Shown: positions 8,158 through 16,841 of the stretch, piece after piece
Layout of the letters: the number at the start of each line of letters is the position of its first letter
How positions within the stretch are numbered: the first letter of the stretch is position 1
Assembly: GCA_947588775.1 (NCBI GenBank)
Contig: CANPZQ010000020.1
Location: forward strand, 1 to 21,598
Direction of reading: 5' to 3'
Origin: an uncultured Clostridia bacterium
GTDB lineage: Bacteria > Bacillota > Clostridia > Oscillospirales > Ruminococcaceae
DNA: 21,598 nucleotides
Notes under the pieces: model-generated
Database searches by the model: none
What the model saw: the letters and a program-made list of their open reading frames with translations, nothing else
What the model was told of the DNA's origin: nothing
Made by a program: the position numbers and the translations under genes

Positions 8158-10125
8158 TTGATAAAGAAAAATAACAAAGGGATTATATCCTACATTCTCT
8201 TCGCCGCGGTGATAATCATTATCCTGACGGTGAGCCTTCGCGGGCTTATGAAGCCCGGCGAAACCGTTACCTACTCCGAGGTAATCGGCCATTTCGACCG
8301 CCTCGAGGTATCGGAATTCAGCCTTAATCTCGGCTCGGGAAGCCTTGAATACAAGCTTTTGGGCGACGACACGGTTCACTCCTACAAGGCCCCGTCGGTC
8401 AGCGCGTTCTACAACGAGCTCTTCGGCGAGGGAAACCACTTCGAGGGCGGAAACTACCGCGTCGCGTATAACCTCGCGCACCCCGACCAGCCGCTTGTCT
8501 ACAACGAAATTCCCGCGTCGGACAGCTCGATTTGGCTCAACCTTATACCGACGCTTCTGATGATTGGCGTGATGGTGTTCCTCGCGATTTCGATGACGAG
8601 AAGCATCTCGTCGGCCGGGAAGATTTCCTCCGTCGGCAAGGCTAATGTCAAGGTCGACGGCAGCGACCGAAACAAAGTCACCTTTGACGACGTCGCCGGC
8701 GCGGACGAGGAAAAGGCGGAGCTCCAGGAAATCGTGGAACTCCTGAAAGACCCGAAAAAATATCAGGACATCGGCGCGAAAATCCCGAAGGGCGTGCTTT
8801 TAGTAGGCCCTCCCGGCAACGGCAAAACGCTCCTTGCAAAGGCCGTCGCGGGGGAGGCGGGGGTTCCGTTCTTCTCGATTTCGGGTTCGGATTTTCTTGA
8901 ACTCTACGTCGGCGTAGGCGCGGCGAGAGTGAGAGATTTATTCGACCAGGCGAAAAAAGCCGCGCCGTCGATTATATTTATAGATGAAATCGACGCGGTC
9001 GGCCGCCGCAGAGGCGCGGGCCTCGGCGGAGGACACGACGAGCGCGAACAGACCCTGAACCAGCTCCTTGTCGAGATGGACGGCTTTGAAATCAACGAGT
9101 CGGTAATCGTAATGGCCGCGACCAACCGCCGCGACGTACTTGACCCCGCTCTTCTGAGGCCGGGACGCTTTGACAGACAGGTTTATGTGAACTATCCCGA
9201 CATCAAGGGCAGAGAGGCGATTTTGCGGGTTCACGCAAAGAACAAGCCGCTCGCCCCCGACGTCGACTTAAAGACGGTTGCGGCCGCGACCCCGGGCTTC
9301 ACCGGCGCGGACCTCGCGAACCTGATAAACGAAGCCGCGCTTTTGGCTGTAAAGCGGGGAAGAAAGGCGATTACCGCTCAGGATTTGAACGACGCGTCCA
9401 TCAAGGTAATCGCGGGTCCCGAGAAAAAGTCGCGGGTAATCCTTCCCGAGGAAAAGCGGCTCACCGCATACCACGAGGCCGGCCACGCCGTCTGCCACTT
9501 CTACTGCCCGACGCAGGATAAGGTTTCGGAGGTGTCGATTATCCCCCGCGGAATGGCGGGCGGCTATACGATGGCACTTCCCGAGCACGATAAATCCTAC
9601 GTTTCAAAGACAGAGATGAACGAGCAGATTATCGTCCTTCTGGGCGGGCGCGCCGCCGAGAAGATAATCCTCGACGATATTTCAACCGGCGCGTCTAACG
9701 ACATCGAGCGCGCGACCGATACCGCCCGGAGCATGGTAACTCGCTACGGCTTCTCGGATAAGCTCGGGCCGGTTGTATACGGCCATGACGACAACGAGGT
9801 GTTCTTGGGGCGCGACTACAACTCCTCGAAGGCGTATTCCGAGGTCATCGCCTCCGAAATCGACGCGGAGATGCGCGCGATAATCCACTCGGCCTACGAC
9901 CGCGCCCAGGAAATCCTCTCCGAGCACCGCGACCAGCTCACAAACGTCGCCGAGTACCTCATCAGGCATGAAAAAATCAACGGCGAGCAGTTTATCAGGC
10001 TGATGAACGGCGAAGCCCTCGACGAGCCGGAGGAAGCCCCCGCTCCCGCCCCTGCCCCCGAAGGCGAATCCGAACCCGCCCCCGAAACCGAACAGCAGAC
10101 TGCGCAGGACGGGAAACAGGAATAA
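8158..10125 (+). CDS. ftsH: ATP-dependent zinc metalloprotease FtsH
   Basis: This membrane-anchored AAA+ protease degrades misfolded and regulatory membrane and cytosolic proteins. TM1 is at about residues 8-29 and TM2 at about 122-145, with an extracytoplasmic domain between. Walker A reads GPPGNGKT (217-224) rather than the usual GPPGTGKT. Walker B is IIFIDEIDAVG. The second region of homology is ATNRRDVLDPALLRPGRFD. The zinc site is HEAGH (439-443) with D515 as the likely third ligand. The C-terminal tail is Pro/Ala/Glu-rich. The start is TTG at 8158: GGGGA at 8147-8151 is 6 nt away, and the next in-frame ATG (codon 31) would remove TM1. At 655 residues it is full-length. It is the last gene of the housekeeping run. 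Confidence 0.97.
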   Translation: MIKKNNKGIISYILFAAVIIIILTVSLRGLMKPGETVTYSEVIGHFDRLEVSEFSLNLGSGSLEYKLLGDDTVHSYKAPSVSAFYNELFGEGNHFEGGNYRVAYNLAHPDQPLVYNEIPASDSSIWLNLIPTLLMIGVMVFLAISMTRSISSAGKISSVGKANVKVDGSDRNKVTFDDVAGADEEKAELQEIVELLKDPKKYQDIGAKIPKGVLLVGPPGNGKTLLAKAVAGEAGVPFFSISGSDFLELYVGVGAARVRDLFDQAKKAAPSIIFIDEIDAVGRRRGAGLGGGHDEREQTLNQLLVEMDGFEINESVIVMAATNRRDVLDPALLRPGRFDRQVYVNYPDIKGREAILRVHAKNKPLAPDVDLKTVAAATPGFTGADLANLINEAALLAVKRGRKAITAQDLNDASIKVIAGPEKKSRVILPEEKRLTAYHEAGHAVCHFYCPTQDKVSEVSIIPRGMAGGYTMALPEHDKSYVSKTEMNEQIIVLLGGRAAEKIILDDISTGASNDIERATDTARSMVTRYGFSDKLGPVVYGHDDNEVFLGRDYNSSKAYSEVIASEIDAEMRAIIHSAYDRAQEILSEHRDQLTNVAEYLIRHEKINGEQFIRLMNGEALDEPEEAPAPAPAPEGESEPAPETEQQTAQDGKQE

Positions 10126-10129
10126 ATTT

Positions 10130-10179
10130 GCATATGATTTGCCCCTCCGCGGCGGTGCGGAGGGGCGTTATGCTTTTTT
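10130..10179 (+). terminator. intrinsic terminator after ftsH
   Basis: GCCCCTCCGC (10141-10150) and GCGGAGGGGC (10157-10166) form a perfect 10-bp stem with a 6-nt loop. A lower stem, GCATA/TATGC (10130-10134/10169-10173), is separated by a small internal loop and runs straight into TTTTTT (10174-10179). It lies 4 nt after the ftsH stop. Confidence 0.85.
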
Positions 10180-10248
10180 GGAAGCGTTTTTGTCCATTCC
10201 CCCACAATTTCCCCCGTCAATTTTAATAATAATCGTTCATTTCGCTGA

Positions 10249-10277
10249 TTGACAAAAGGGGCGGGAATCTGTATAAT
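10249..10277 (+). promoter_or_regulatory. consensus sigma-A promoter of the leu-ilv operon
   Basis: TTGACA (10249-10254), 17-bp spacer, TATAAT (10272-10277). It is a second perfect promoter with the same spacing as the one at 333-361. Predicted transcription start is near 10284, just before T-box stem I. Strong initiation fits a system controlled downstream by attenuation. Confidence 0.88.
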
Positions 10278-10485
10278 TTAAAGCACAAATATAAAGGCTG
10301 TGACAAAGAAGAATCAGGATGTGCCGACAAAGAGAGCCGACGGCTGGTGAAAGAGCGGCGACAGCGCACCGAAATTCCCTCACTTTCGAGCCGAAAACCT
10401 GAAAGCTTGCCCGTAGGGTTTTCCGTGACTGCTGCGTGAACGCATAGGAATTGCTGGATTCCAAGAGAGGCGGATTTTTCCGCAA

Positions 10486-10526
10486 TTTGAGTGGTACCGC
10501 GAGTGTGATTATGCACCCGTCTCAAA
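10486..10526 (+). promoter_or_regulatory. T-box antiterminator
   Basis: TTTGAG (10486-10491) pairs with CTCAAA (10521-10526). The 7-nt bulge TGGTACC (10492-10498) follows, then GCG/CGT (10499-10501/10518-10520). The bulge bases TGGT would pair with the ACCA 3' end of uncharged tRNA, so a discriminator A is expected, as in tRNA(Leu). CTCAAA is also part of the terminator stem, which makes the two folds exclusive. Confidence 0.85.
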
Positions 10527-10552
10527 GAAAGCTTTGGGGCGGGTTATTTTTA
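10516..10552 (+). terminator. T-box regulatory terminator
   Basis: CCCGTCTCAAAG (10516-10527) pairs with CTTTGGGGCGGG (10532-10543) over 12 bp with two G-T pairs and an AAAG tetraloop. TTATTTTTA (10544-10552) follows. It shares 10516-10526 with the antiterminator. When leucyl-tRNA is charged this hairpin should stop transcription about 67 nt before leuA. Confidence 0.9.
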
Positions 10553-10618
10553 TAGCCCCGGGCTTTCAAGGGGAACCGCCGATTCCGCAAAAATTCACTT
10601 TTACAGGAGAGATTCACC

Positions 10619-12283
10619 ATGATGAACCACAAAAAGTATTCCCCCGGCTACTACATGCCGCCCGAACAGTGTTACGACTGGGTCCGCAAGGAGCGAATCG
10701 AGAAAGCCCCGCTCTGGTGCTCCGTCGACCTTCGCGACGGCAACCAGTCCCTCGTGATTCCCATGAGCTTCGACCAGAAGATGACTTTTTACAAGATGCT
10801 CGTCGGGCTCGGCTTCAAGGAAATCGAGGTCGGCTTCCCGGCGGCCTCCGAAACCGAATATGACTTTCTGCGCGCGCTTATCGAGCGTGATATGATTCCC
10901 GACGACGTAACCGTTCAGGTTCTTACGCAGTGCCGCGAGCACATTATAAGAAAGACCTTCGAGGCGGTAAAGGGCGCGCCATCGGCAATCGTTCACTTCT
11001 ATAATTCCGTAAGCGTCGCGCAGCGCGAGCAGGTTTTCAAAAAGTCAAAGGACGAAATCAAGAAAATCGCCACCGACGGCGCGAAGCTCGTTAAGCAGCT
11101 CGCCGCGGAATATGACGGCAATTTCAGGTTTGAATATTCCCCTGAAAGCTTTACCGGAGCCGAGCCGGAATACTCGCTCGAAGTCTGCAACGCCGTTCTG
11201 GATATTCTGGAACCCGGCCCCGACAACAACGTCATAATCAACCTGCCGGTGACGGTTGAGATGAGCCTTCCGCACGTCTACGCCTCGCAGATTGAGTATA
11301 TGAGCAAAAATCTCAAATACCGCGAATACGTCACCCTCTCGCTCCACCCCCACAACGACCGCGGAACCGGCGTCGCCGATACCGAGCTCGCGCTTTTGGC
11401 GGGAGCCGACAGGGTCGAGGGAACCCTCTTCGGAAACGGCGAGAGAACCGGCAACGTCGATATAATCACTCTCGCGATGAATATGTACTCCCACGGCGTA
11501 GACCCGAAGCTTGACTTTTCGGATATGCCCGCGATTGCCGATACCTATTCAAAATGCACCGGAATGAGGATATACGAGCGCACCCCCTACGCGGGAGCAC
11601 TTGTTTTCGCGGCATTTTCGGGAAGCCATCAGGACGCCATCGCGAAGGGAATGAAGTGGCGGGAGGAAAAGCACCTCGAGCAGTGGAACACCCCATATAT
11701 CCCCATCGACCCGACCGACATCAACCGCACCTACGACGCGGACGTTATAAGGGTAAATTCCCAGAGCGGAAAGGGCGGAATCGGGTATCTGCTGGAGCAT
11801 ACCTACGGCTACAACCTCCCCGCGAAGATGCGCGAGCACTTCTCATACATCTGCAAGGGGATTTCCGACCGCGAGCACCGCGAGCTTAAGCCGGACGAAA
11901 TCCTTGACATATTCAAGCGCAACTACTTCAGAATCGTCGAGCCGGTTTGCATCGACGGCATGAAGTTTTCGGAGAGCAAGGGCGGCGTCGAGCTCGATAT
12001 TTCCTTCAGCTATAACGGCAAGCCCGTGAATTTGCATTCAAGCGGCAACGGCTCCATCGACGCGGTTTCAAACGCCCTCAAGGAGCTCACCGGCGACAGC
12101 TACTCCTTAGAGGTATACACCGAGCACAGCCTTATGAATCAGGCTTCGCAGTCGGAGGCCATCGCCTATATCGGAATAAGGACCCCGAACGGCGAGATGA
12201 GCTGGGGCGCGGGGTATCATACCGACATCATCAGGGCTTCGGCATACGCCCTCGTCAGCGCGTATAACAATTCCAAAAAGTAA
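10619..12283 (+). CDS. leuA: 2-isopropylmalate synthase (LeuA type 2)
   Basis: It condenses acetyl-CoA with 2-ketoisovalerate, the first committed leucine step. The HMGL-like TIM barrel carries LRDGNQ (R39, D40), and metal ligands are in LHPHNDRGTG (H243, H245) followed by GNGERTGNVD. The C-terminal regulatory LeuA dimerisation domain spans about residues 420-550 and would bind leucine for feedback inhibition. The N-terminal pattern (PLWCSVDLRDGNQSLVIPM) and the 554-residue length match the type 2 subfamily rather than E. coli-type LeuA. The start is the first of two adjacent ATGs, with AGGAG at 10605-10609. It is the first gene after the leucine T-box and is followed by leuC after 15 nt. Confidence 0.96.
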   Translation: MMNHKKYSPGYYMPPEQCYDWVRKERIEKAPLWCSVDLRDGNQSLVIPMSFDQKMTFYKMLVGLGFKEIEVGFPAASETEYDFLRALIERDMIPDDVTVQVLTQCREHIIRKTFEAVKGAPSAIVHFYNSVSVAQREQVFKKSKDEIKKIATDGAKLVKQLAAEYDGNFRFEYSPESFTGAEPEYSLEVCNAVLDILEPGPDNNVIINLPVTVEMSLPHVYASQIEYMSKNLKYREYVTLSLHPHNDRGTGVADTELALLAGADRVEGTLFGNGERTGNVDIITLAMNMYSHGVDPKLDFSDMPAIADTYSKCTGMRIYERTPYAGALVFAAFSGSHQDAIAKGMKWREEKHLEQWNTPYIPIDPTDINRTYDADVIRVNSQSGKGGIGYLLEHTYGYNLPAKMREHFSYICKGISDREHRELKPDEILDIFKRNYFRIVEPVCIDGMKFSESKGGVELDISFSYNGKPVNLHSSGNGSIDAVSNALKELTGDSYSLEVYTEHSLMNQASQSEAIAYIGIRTPNGEMSWGAGYHTDIIRASAYALVSAYNNSKK

Positions 12284-12298
12284 AGGAGATAAAGCAAC

Positions 12299-13558
12299 AT
12301 GGGCATGACCATGACTCAGAAAATCCTCGCGGCTCACGCGGGGCTGGATAAGGTCGAGGCGGGACAGCTTATTTCCGCGAAGCTCGATCTCGTCCTCGGA
12401 AACGACATCACCACCCCCGTCGCGGTGAACGAATTCAGAAAAGCCGGCTTCGACGGCGTATTCGACAAGGACAGAATAGCGATAGTTCTGGACCACTTCG
12501 TCCCGAATAAGGACATAAAGGCCGCCGAGCAGTCGAAGCAGTGCCGCGAATTTGCCTGCGCGCACTGCGTCAGCCACTTCTACGACGTCGGAAAGATGGG
12601 AATCGAGCACGCGCTTTTGCCGGAACAGGGCGTTGTCGCCGCCGGCGACTGCATAATCGGCGCGGACAGCCACACCTGCACCTACGGGGCGTTGGGGGCG
12701 TTCTCGACCGGCGTGGGTTCTACCGACATGGCCGCCGGAATGGCGACCGGAACCGCTTGGTTCAAGGTTCCCGCGGCGATTAAATTCGAGCTTTCGGGCC
12801 GTCTGCCGAAAAATTGCTCCGGAAAGGACGTTATCCTGACTATTATCGGAATGATTGGCGTTGACGGCGCGCTCTATAAGAGCATGGAGTTCGCGGGCGA
12901 GGGCGTTTCCTCCCTCTCGATGGACGACCGCCTCTGCATCTGCAACATGGCTATCGAAGCCGGCGCGAAGAACGGAATCTTCCCGGTCGACGGCATAACC
13001 CGCGAATATATGCGCGGCCGCACCGAGCGCGAGCCGGTCGAATATTCCGCCGACCCCGACGCGGTTTATGAAAAGGTTATAAAAATAAATCTTTCGGAAA
13101 TCGTCCCGACGGTCGCGTGTCCGCATCTTCCCGAAAACACGAAGCCCGCTTGCGAGCTTTCCGATATAAAAATCGACCAGGTCGTTATCGGGAGCTGCAC
13201 CAACGGCCGAATGGAGGACATGGAGGCGGCGTATAACGCGCTTCGCGGCAAAAAAGTCGCCGACGGCGTCAGATGCATAATTATCCCCGCTACGATGGCA
13301 ATCTACCGCGAATGCATAGAGCGCGGCTACGTCACGGCGTTTATCGACGCGGGCGCGGTGGTTTCAACCCCGACCTGCGGCCCCTGCCTCGGCGGCTATA
13401 TGGGAATTTTGGCCGAGGGGGAAAGATGCGTAGCTACGACGAACCGGAACTTTGTCGGAAGAATGGGACACGTTAAGAGCGAGGTTTATCTCGCAAGCCC
13501 GCAGACCGCCGCCGCAAGCGCGCTCACGGGTTATATCACCGCACCGAAGGAGGACTGA
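12299..13558 (+). CDS. leuC: 3-isopropylmalate dehydratase large subunit
   Basis: With LeuD it isomerises 2- to 3-isopropylmalate. It is an aconitase-family protein whose [4Fe-4S] ligands are visible as GSCTNGR (C300) and TCGPCLGG (C360, C363). At 419 residues it is the compact class common in Clostridia and archaea, where the two subunits are encoded next to each other. The start at 12299 has GGAG at 12285-12288 with good spacing; M3 and M5 follow closely and are possible alternatives. leuD begins 2 nt after the stop. Confidence 0.97.
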   Translation: MGMTMTQKILAAHAGLDKVEAGQLISAKLDLVLGNDITTPVAVNEFRKAGFDGVFDKDRIAIVLDHFVPNKDIKAAEQSKQCREFACAHCVSHFYDVGKMGIEHALLPEQGVVAAGDCIIGADSHTCTYGALGAFSTGVGSTDMAAGMATGTAWFKVPAAIKFELSGRLPKNCSGKDVILTIIGMIGVDGALYKSMEFAGEGVSSLSMDDRLCICNMAIEAGAKNGIFPVDGITREYMRGRTEREPVEYSADPDAVYEKVIKINLSEIVPTVACPHLPENTKPACELSDIKIDQVVIGSCTNGRMEDMEAAYNALRGKKVADGVRCIIIPATMAIYRECIERGYVTAFIDAGAVVSTPTCGPCLGGYMGILAEGERCVATTNRNFVGRMGHVKSEVYLASPQTAAASALTGYITAPKED

Positions 13559-13560
13559 CG

Positions 13561-14043
13561 ATGAACACGACAGGAAAAGCGTTTAAATATCCCGACAACG
13601 TCGACACCGACGTTATAATTCCCGCAAGATACCTCAACACCTCCGACGCTCAGGAGCTTTCAAAGCACTGCATGGAGGACATCGACGCGGAATTTGTCAA
13701 AAAAGTAAACAAGGGCGACGTAATGGTTGCCGGCTGGAACTTCGGCTGCGGCTCGAGCCGCGAGCACGCCCCGCTCGTCATAAAGACCTGCGGAACGGGC
13801 TGCGTTATCGCGAAGAGCTTCGCGAGAATTTTCTACCGCAACGCGATAAATATCGGCCTGCCGATTCTCGAATGCCCCGAGGCCGCCGACGGAATATCCG
13901 CGGGCGACGAGGTTACGGTTGATTTCAACACCGGCGTAATAACCGACGTTACCACCCGAAAGAGCTATCAGGCTCAGCCCTTCCCGGAATTTATCCAGAA
14001 CATAATAAGGGCGGGCGGGCTCTTAAAATCCCTTAAAAAGTGA
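13561..14043 (+). CDS. leuD: 3-isopropylmalate dehydratase small subunit
   Basis: This is the swivel-domain partner of LeuC. The substrate-binding signature NFGCGSSREHAP begins at residue 60. At 160 residues it is the short class that pairs with compact LeuC. Its ribosome-binding site (AAGGAGG) lies within the last codons of leuC, implying coupled translation of the two subunits. leuB starts 10 nt downstream. Confidence 0.97.
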   Translation: MNTTGKAFKYPDNVDTDVIIPARYLNTSDAQELSKHCMEDIDAEFVKKVNKGDVMVAGWNFGCGSSREHAPLVIKTCGTGCVIAKSFARIFYRNAINIGLPILECPEAADGISAGDEVTVDFNTGVITDVTTRKSYQAQPFPEFIQNIIRAGGLLKSLKK

Positions 14044-14053
14044 GGTTAATCGA

Positions 14054-15139
14054 ATGAACAAGAACATAGCCGTAATCCGCGGCGACGGAATCGGCCCTGA
14101 AATCGTAAACGAGGCGATAAAGGTTCTCGACGTTATCGCGCAAAAATACGGCCACACCTTTAAATATACCGACGCGGACATGGGCGGCTGCGCTATCGAC
14201 AAATACGGCGACCCGCTTCCCCAAAGCGAGCTCGATAAATGCCTTGCGGCGGACAGCGTCCTTCTTGGAGCCGTCGGCGGTCCCAAGTGGGACTCGGTTC
14301 CCGGAAACATGCGCCCCGAAAAGGGCCTTCTTAGAATCCGCGCGGGAATGGGAGTTTATTCCAACAACCGCCCCGCGAAAATCTGGCCTCAGCTCGCCTC
14401 TGCTTCCCCCTTGAAGCCGGAAATCGTCGAAAAGGGGATTGACTTTATAATCGTTCGCGAGCTTATCGGCGGAATCTATTTCGGCGAGCACCGCACCTTC
14501 GGCGACGGCGAAAAGGTTTCGGAGGACGTTATGAGATACTCCGAGAGCGAAATCGAGAGAATCGGCAGAATAGGCTTTGAAACCGCCCGCAAACGCCGCA
14601 AAAAGCTCTGCTCGGTGGAAAAGTCAAACGTTCTGGACACCTCACGCCTCTGGAAGAGCGTAATCCACCGCCTCGCGGGGGAATATCCCGACGTTGAGCT
14701 TTCGGACATGCTCGTCGACAACTGCGCGATGCAAATAGTCAAGGACCCGTCGCAGTTTGACGTTATCGTCACCGAAAACATGTTCGGCGACATTCTTTCC
14801 GACGAAGCCTCGATGATTACCGGCTCAATCGGTATGATACCCTCCTCCTCCCTCGGAGCGACCTCAAACGGCCTCTACGAGCCGATTCACGGCTCCGCGC
14901 CCGACATCGCGGGACAGGATATTGCAAACCCCATCGGCACAATTCTTTCCGCCGCGATGATGCTTCGGTACAGCTTCGACATGTCCCAAGAGGCCGACGA
15001 CATCGAAGCGGCCGTCGGAGCGTTCCTGTCGAAGGGCTACAGGACCCGCGATATTATGAGCGGCGGCGAGGGGCTTAAGCCCGCGAAGTGCTCCGAGGCG
15101 GGAAATCTCATTGCCGCCGAAATAAAAGCAAATAAGTAA
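14054..15139 (+). CDS. leuB: 3-isopropylmalate dehydrogenase
   Basis: This NAD-dependent oxidative decarboxylase yields 2-ketoisocaproate. The N-terminal GDGIGPE is at residues 10-16. Then come VRELIGGIYFGE, the metal-binding aspartates in FGDILSDEAS (D246, D250), and the nucleotide-binding EPIHGSAPDIAGQDIANP. The 361-residue length is normal. GAGG at 14042-14045, overlapping the leuD stop, serves as ribosome-binding site. Loop RIRAGMGVYSNNRPAK replaces the commoner RKELGLYANLRPAK but keeps the substrate arginines. Confidence 0.97.
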   Translation: MNKNIAVIRGDGIGPEIVNEAIKVLDVIAQKYGHTFKYTDADMGGCAIDKYGDPLPQSELDKCLAADSVLLGAVGGPKWDSVPGNMRPEKGLLRIRAGMGVYSNNRPAKIWPQLASASPLKPEIVEKGIDFIIVRELIGGIYFGEHRTFGDGEKVSEDVMRYSESEIERIGRIGFETARKRRKKLCSVEKSNVLDTSRLWKSVIHRLAGEYPDVELSDMLVDNCAMQIVKDPSQFDVIVTENMFGDILSDEASMITGSIGMIPSSSLGATSNGLYEPIHGSAPDIAGQDIANPIGTILSAAMMLRYSFDMSQEADDIEAAVGAFLSKGYRTRDIMSGGEGLKPAKCSEAGNLIAAEIKANK

Positions 15140-15143
15140 AGGA
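15138..15143 (+). promoter_or_regulatory. ribosome-binding site that decides the ilvB start
   Basis: AAAGGA directly abuts an ATG at 15144 (no spacer), so that ATG cannot use it. The in-frame ATG at 15153 lies 9 nt away, which is normal spacing. Confidence 0.7.
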
Positions 15144-15152
15144 ATGAATCAA

Positions 15153-16841
15153 ATGAAACTTTCAGGAGCCGATATTATTGTCAGAACGCTCATTGAGCAG
15201 GGCGCGGACACGGTTTTCGGCTATCCCGGCGGGCAGATTATAAACGTCTACGACTCGCTCTATAAATACCGCGACGAGATTACCCACGTTCTTACCGCCC
15301 ATGAGCAGGGCGCGGCCCATGCCGCCGACGGCTATGCGAGGGCGACCGGAAGGGCGGGGGTAGTGATGGCGACCTCCGGCCCGGGGGCGACGAACCTTGT
15401 AACGGGAATCGCGACGGCTTATCTCGATTCGGTGCCGATGGTTGCGATTACCGGAAACGTCCCGACCACCCAGCTCGGCACCGACAGCTTTCAGGAAATA
15501 GACATAACGGGTATAACCCTTCCGATAACGAAGCACAACTACGTCGTCGGGCGGGTCGAGGATTTGGCGGATACGATTCGCGAGGCGTTTCGGCTCGCCG
15601 TTTCGGGAAGGCCTGGGCCTGTGCTTATCGACGTTCCGAAGGATATTCAGACTGCGGTTTGCGAATATACCCCGCAGGAGCCCGTCGCGGCGGAGCCGAG
15701 GCAGCCCGCCAAGGAAATCCGCATTCGCAGCGCGGCGGAGTGCATAAACCTTTCGCAGCGGCCGTTCATCTACTTCGGCGGCGGACTTATAAATTCCGAC
15801 GCTCAGGAGGAGCTTTATAAGCTTGCGGAAATTCTGGACGCGCCTGTTGGCTGCTCTTTGATGGGAATTTCGGGGGTCCCGACCGACTATCCGAGGTTTT
15901 TGGGGATGCAGGGAATGCACGGTCACTACGCCTGCTCGATGGCGATGCACCGCGCCGACTGCATAATCGCGCTCGGCGTCAGATTCAACGACAGAGTTAC
16001 CGGAAACCGCGCGAAATTCGCGACCCACGCGCAGATTGTCCATATCGACGTCGACGGCGCGGAGCTCGATAAAACCGTTTCGGCGGCACACGCTATGCGC
16101 GGCGACCTAAAGCTCACGCTCCGGAAGCTCCTGCCGCTTTTGCAGGAAAAAAAGCTCCCCGAGTGGCGAAAGACCATCGAGGGCTTAAAGGCGGAGGAAC
16201 GCCGCACCCTCGACAGCCGCGAGGGGCTTACGCCTCGCTCGGCGATTTTAACGCTCAACAGATTCTTGGGGGAAAATACCCCCGTCGCCACCGACGTAGG
16301 ACAGCACCAGATGTGGGCGGCGCAGTCGCTTGAATTCAGGACGAAGCGAAGGTTCATTTCCTCGGGCGGCCTCGGGACGATGGGCTTCGGAATGGGAGCC
16401 GCGATGGGCGCGGCAATCGCGACCCGTGAAAGAGCGGTGCTTGTGACGGGCGACGGCGGCTTCGGAATGTGCTTAAACGAGCTTGCGACGGCCGTAACCT
16501 ATAAAATTCCGCTTGTTATACTGCTTATGAATAACGGCGTTCTGGGAATGGTTCGCCAGTGGCAAACGCTCTTCTTCGACAGGCACTATTCAAACACGGT
16601 TTTGGACAGAAAGACGGATTTTGTCGCGCTCGCGAAAGCCTTCGGCGCGGACGGCGCGAGGGCCGAAACGCTCGGGGAGCTTGAAGAAGCGTTCAAAAAG
16701 GCGTTTGAGTGCGACGGCCCGTTCGTCGTGGAATGTATGATTGACAAGGACGAGTTCGTCCTGCCGATGCTTCCTCCGGGCGGCTCGATGGACGATATAA
16801 TTACAAAGGTTGATTTAAAGGCGGGTGAGGAAAATGAGTAG
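15153..16841 (+). CDS. ilvB: acetolactate synthase large (catalytic) subunit
   Basis: This ThDP enzyme makes 2-acetolactate or 2-aceto-2-hydroxybutyrate, the first common Val/Leu/Ile step. It has the three-domain ThDP fold. The catalytic Glu is in AHEQGAAHAADGYAR (E51), and the ThDP-Mg motif runs from GDG (433-435) to NN (460-461). It has 562 residues from the ATG at 15153; I chose this start because the ATG at 15144 has no spacer to its Shine-Dalgarno site and MKLSGADI is the usual family N-terminus. It overlaps ilvN by 8 nt, so the two subunits are translationally coupled. The biosynthetic assignment rests on the adjacent regulatory subunit. Confidence 0.96.
   Translation: MKLSGADIIVRTLIEQGADTVFGYPGGQIINVYDSLYKYRDEITHVLTAHEQGAAHAADGYARATGRAGVVMATSGPGATNLVTGIATAYLDSVPMVAITGNVPTTQLGTDSFQEIDITGITLPITKHNYVVGRVEDLADTIREAFRLAVSGRPGPVLIDVPKDIQTAVCEYTPQEPVAAEPRQPAKEIRIRSAAECINLSQRPFIYFGGGLINSDAQEELYKLAEILDAPVGCSLMGISGVPTDYPRFLGMQGMHGHYACSMAMHRADCIIALGVRFNDRVTGNRAKFATHAQIVHIDVDGAELDKTVSAAHAMRGDLKLTLRKLLPLLQEKKLPEWRKTIEGLKAEERRTLDSREGLTPRSAILTLNRFLGENTPVATDVGQHQMWAAQSLEFRTKRRFISSGGLGTMGFGMGAAMGAAIATRERAVLVTGDGGFGMCLNELATAVTYKIPLVILLMNNGVLGMVRQWQTLFFDRHYSNTVLDRKTDFVALAKAFGADGARAETLGELEEAFKKAFECDGPFVVECMIDKDEFVLPMLPPGGSMDDIITKVDLKAGEENE

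Larger units (their letters stand above)
10284..10552 (+). ncRNA. T-box riboswitch leader, probable Leu (CUC) specifier
   Basis: This leader senses uncharged tRNA and controls read-through into leuA. The base of stem I is GGCT (10296-10299) with AGCC (10389-10392), then AAAG/CTTT (10305-10308/10383-10386) across a K-turn-like asymmetry. GTGC/GCAC (10321-10324/10366-10369) closes above the specifier loop. The distal part has the familiar AGAGAG...GGCTGGTGAAAG pattern. In the specifier loop CTC (10379-10381) is followed by A, as T-boxes require; CUC is a leucine codon and fits the downstream genes. Stem II/III elements follow: GAAAACC with GGTTTTC, and GGAAT/ATTCC (10447-10451/10458-10462). The T-box core TGGTACCGCG is at 10492-10501. 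The specifier call is inference from position and context; the T-box identity is firm. Confidence 0.93.

Noticed and set aside
15144..15152. Upstream ATG as the ilvB start
   Set aside because: It directly abuts AAAGGA, leaving no spacer. The ATG at 15153 has normal spacing and gives the family N-terminus.
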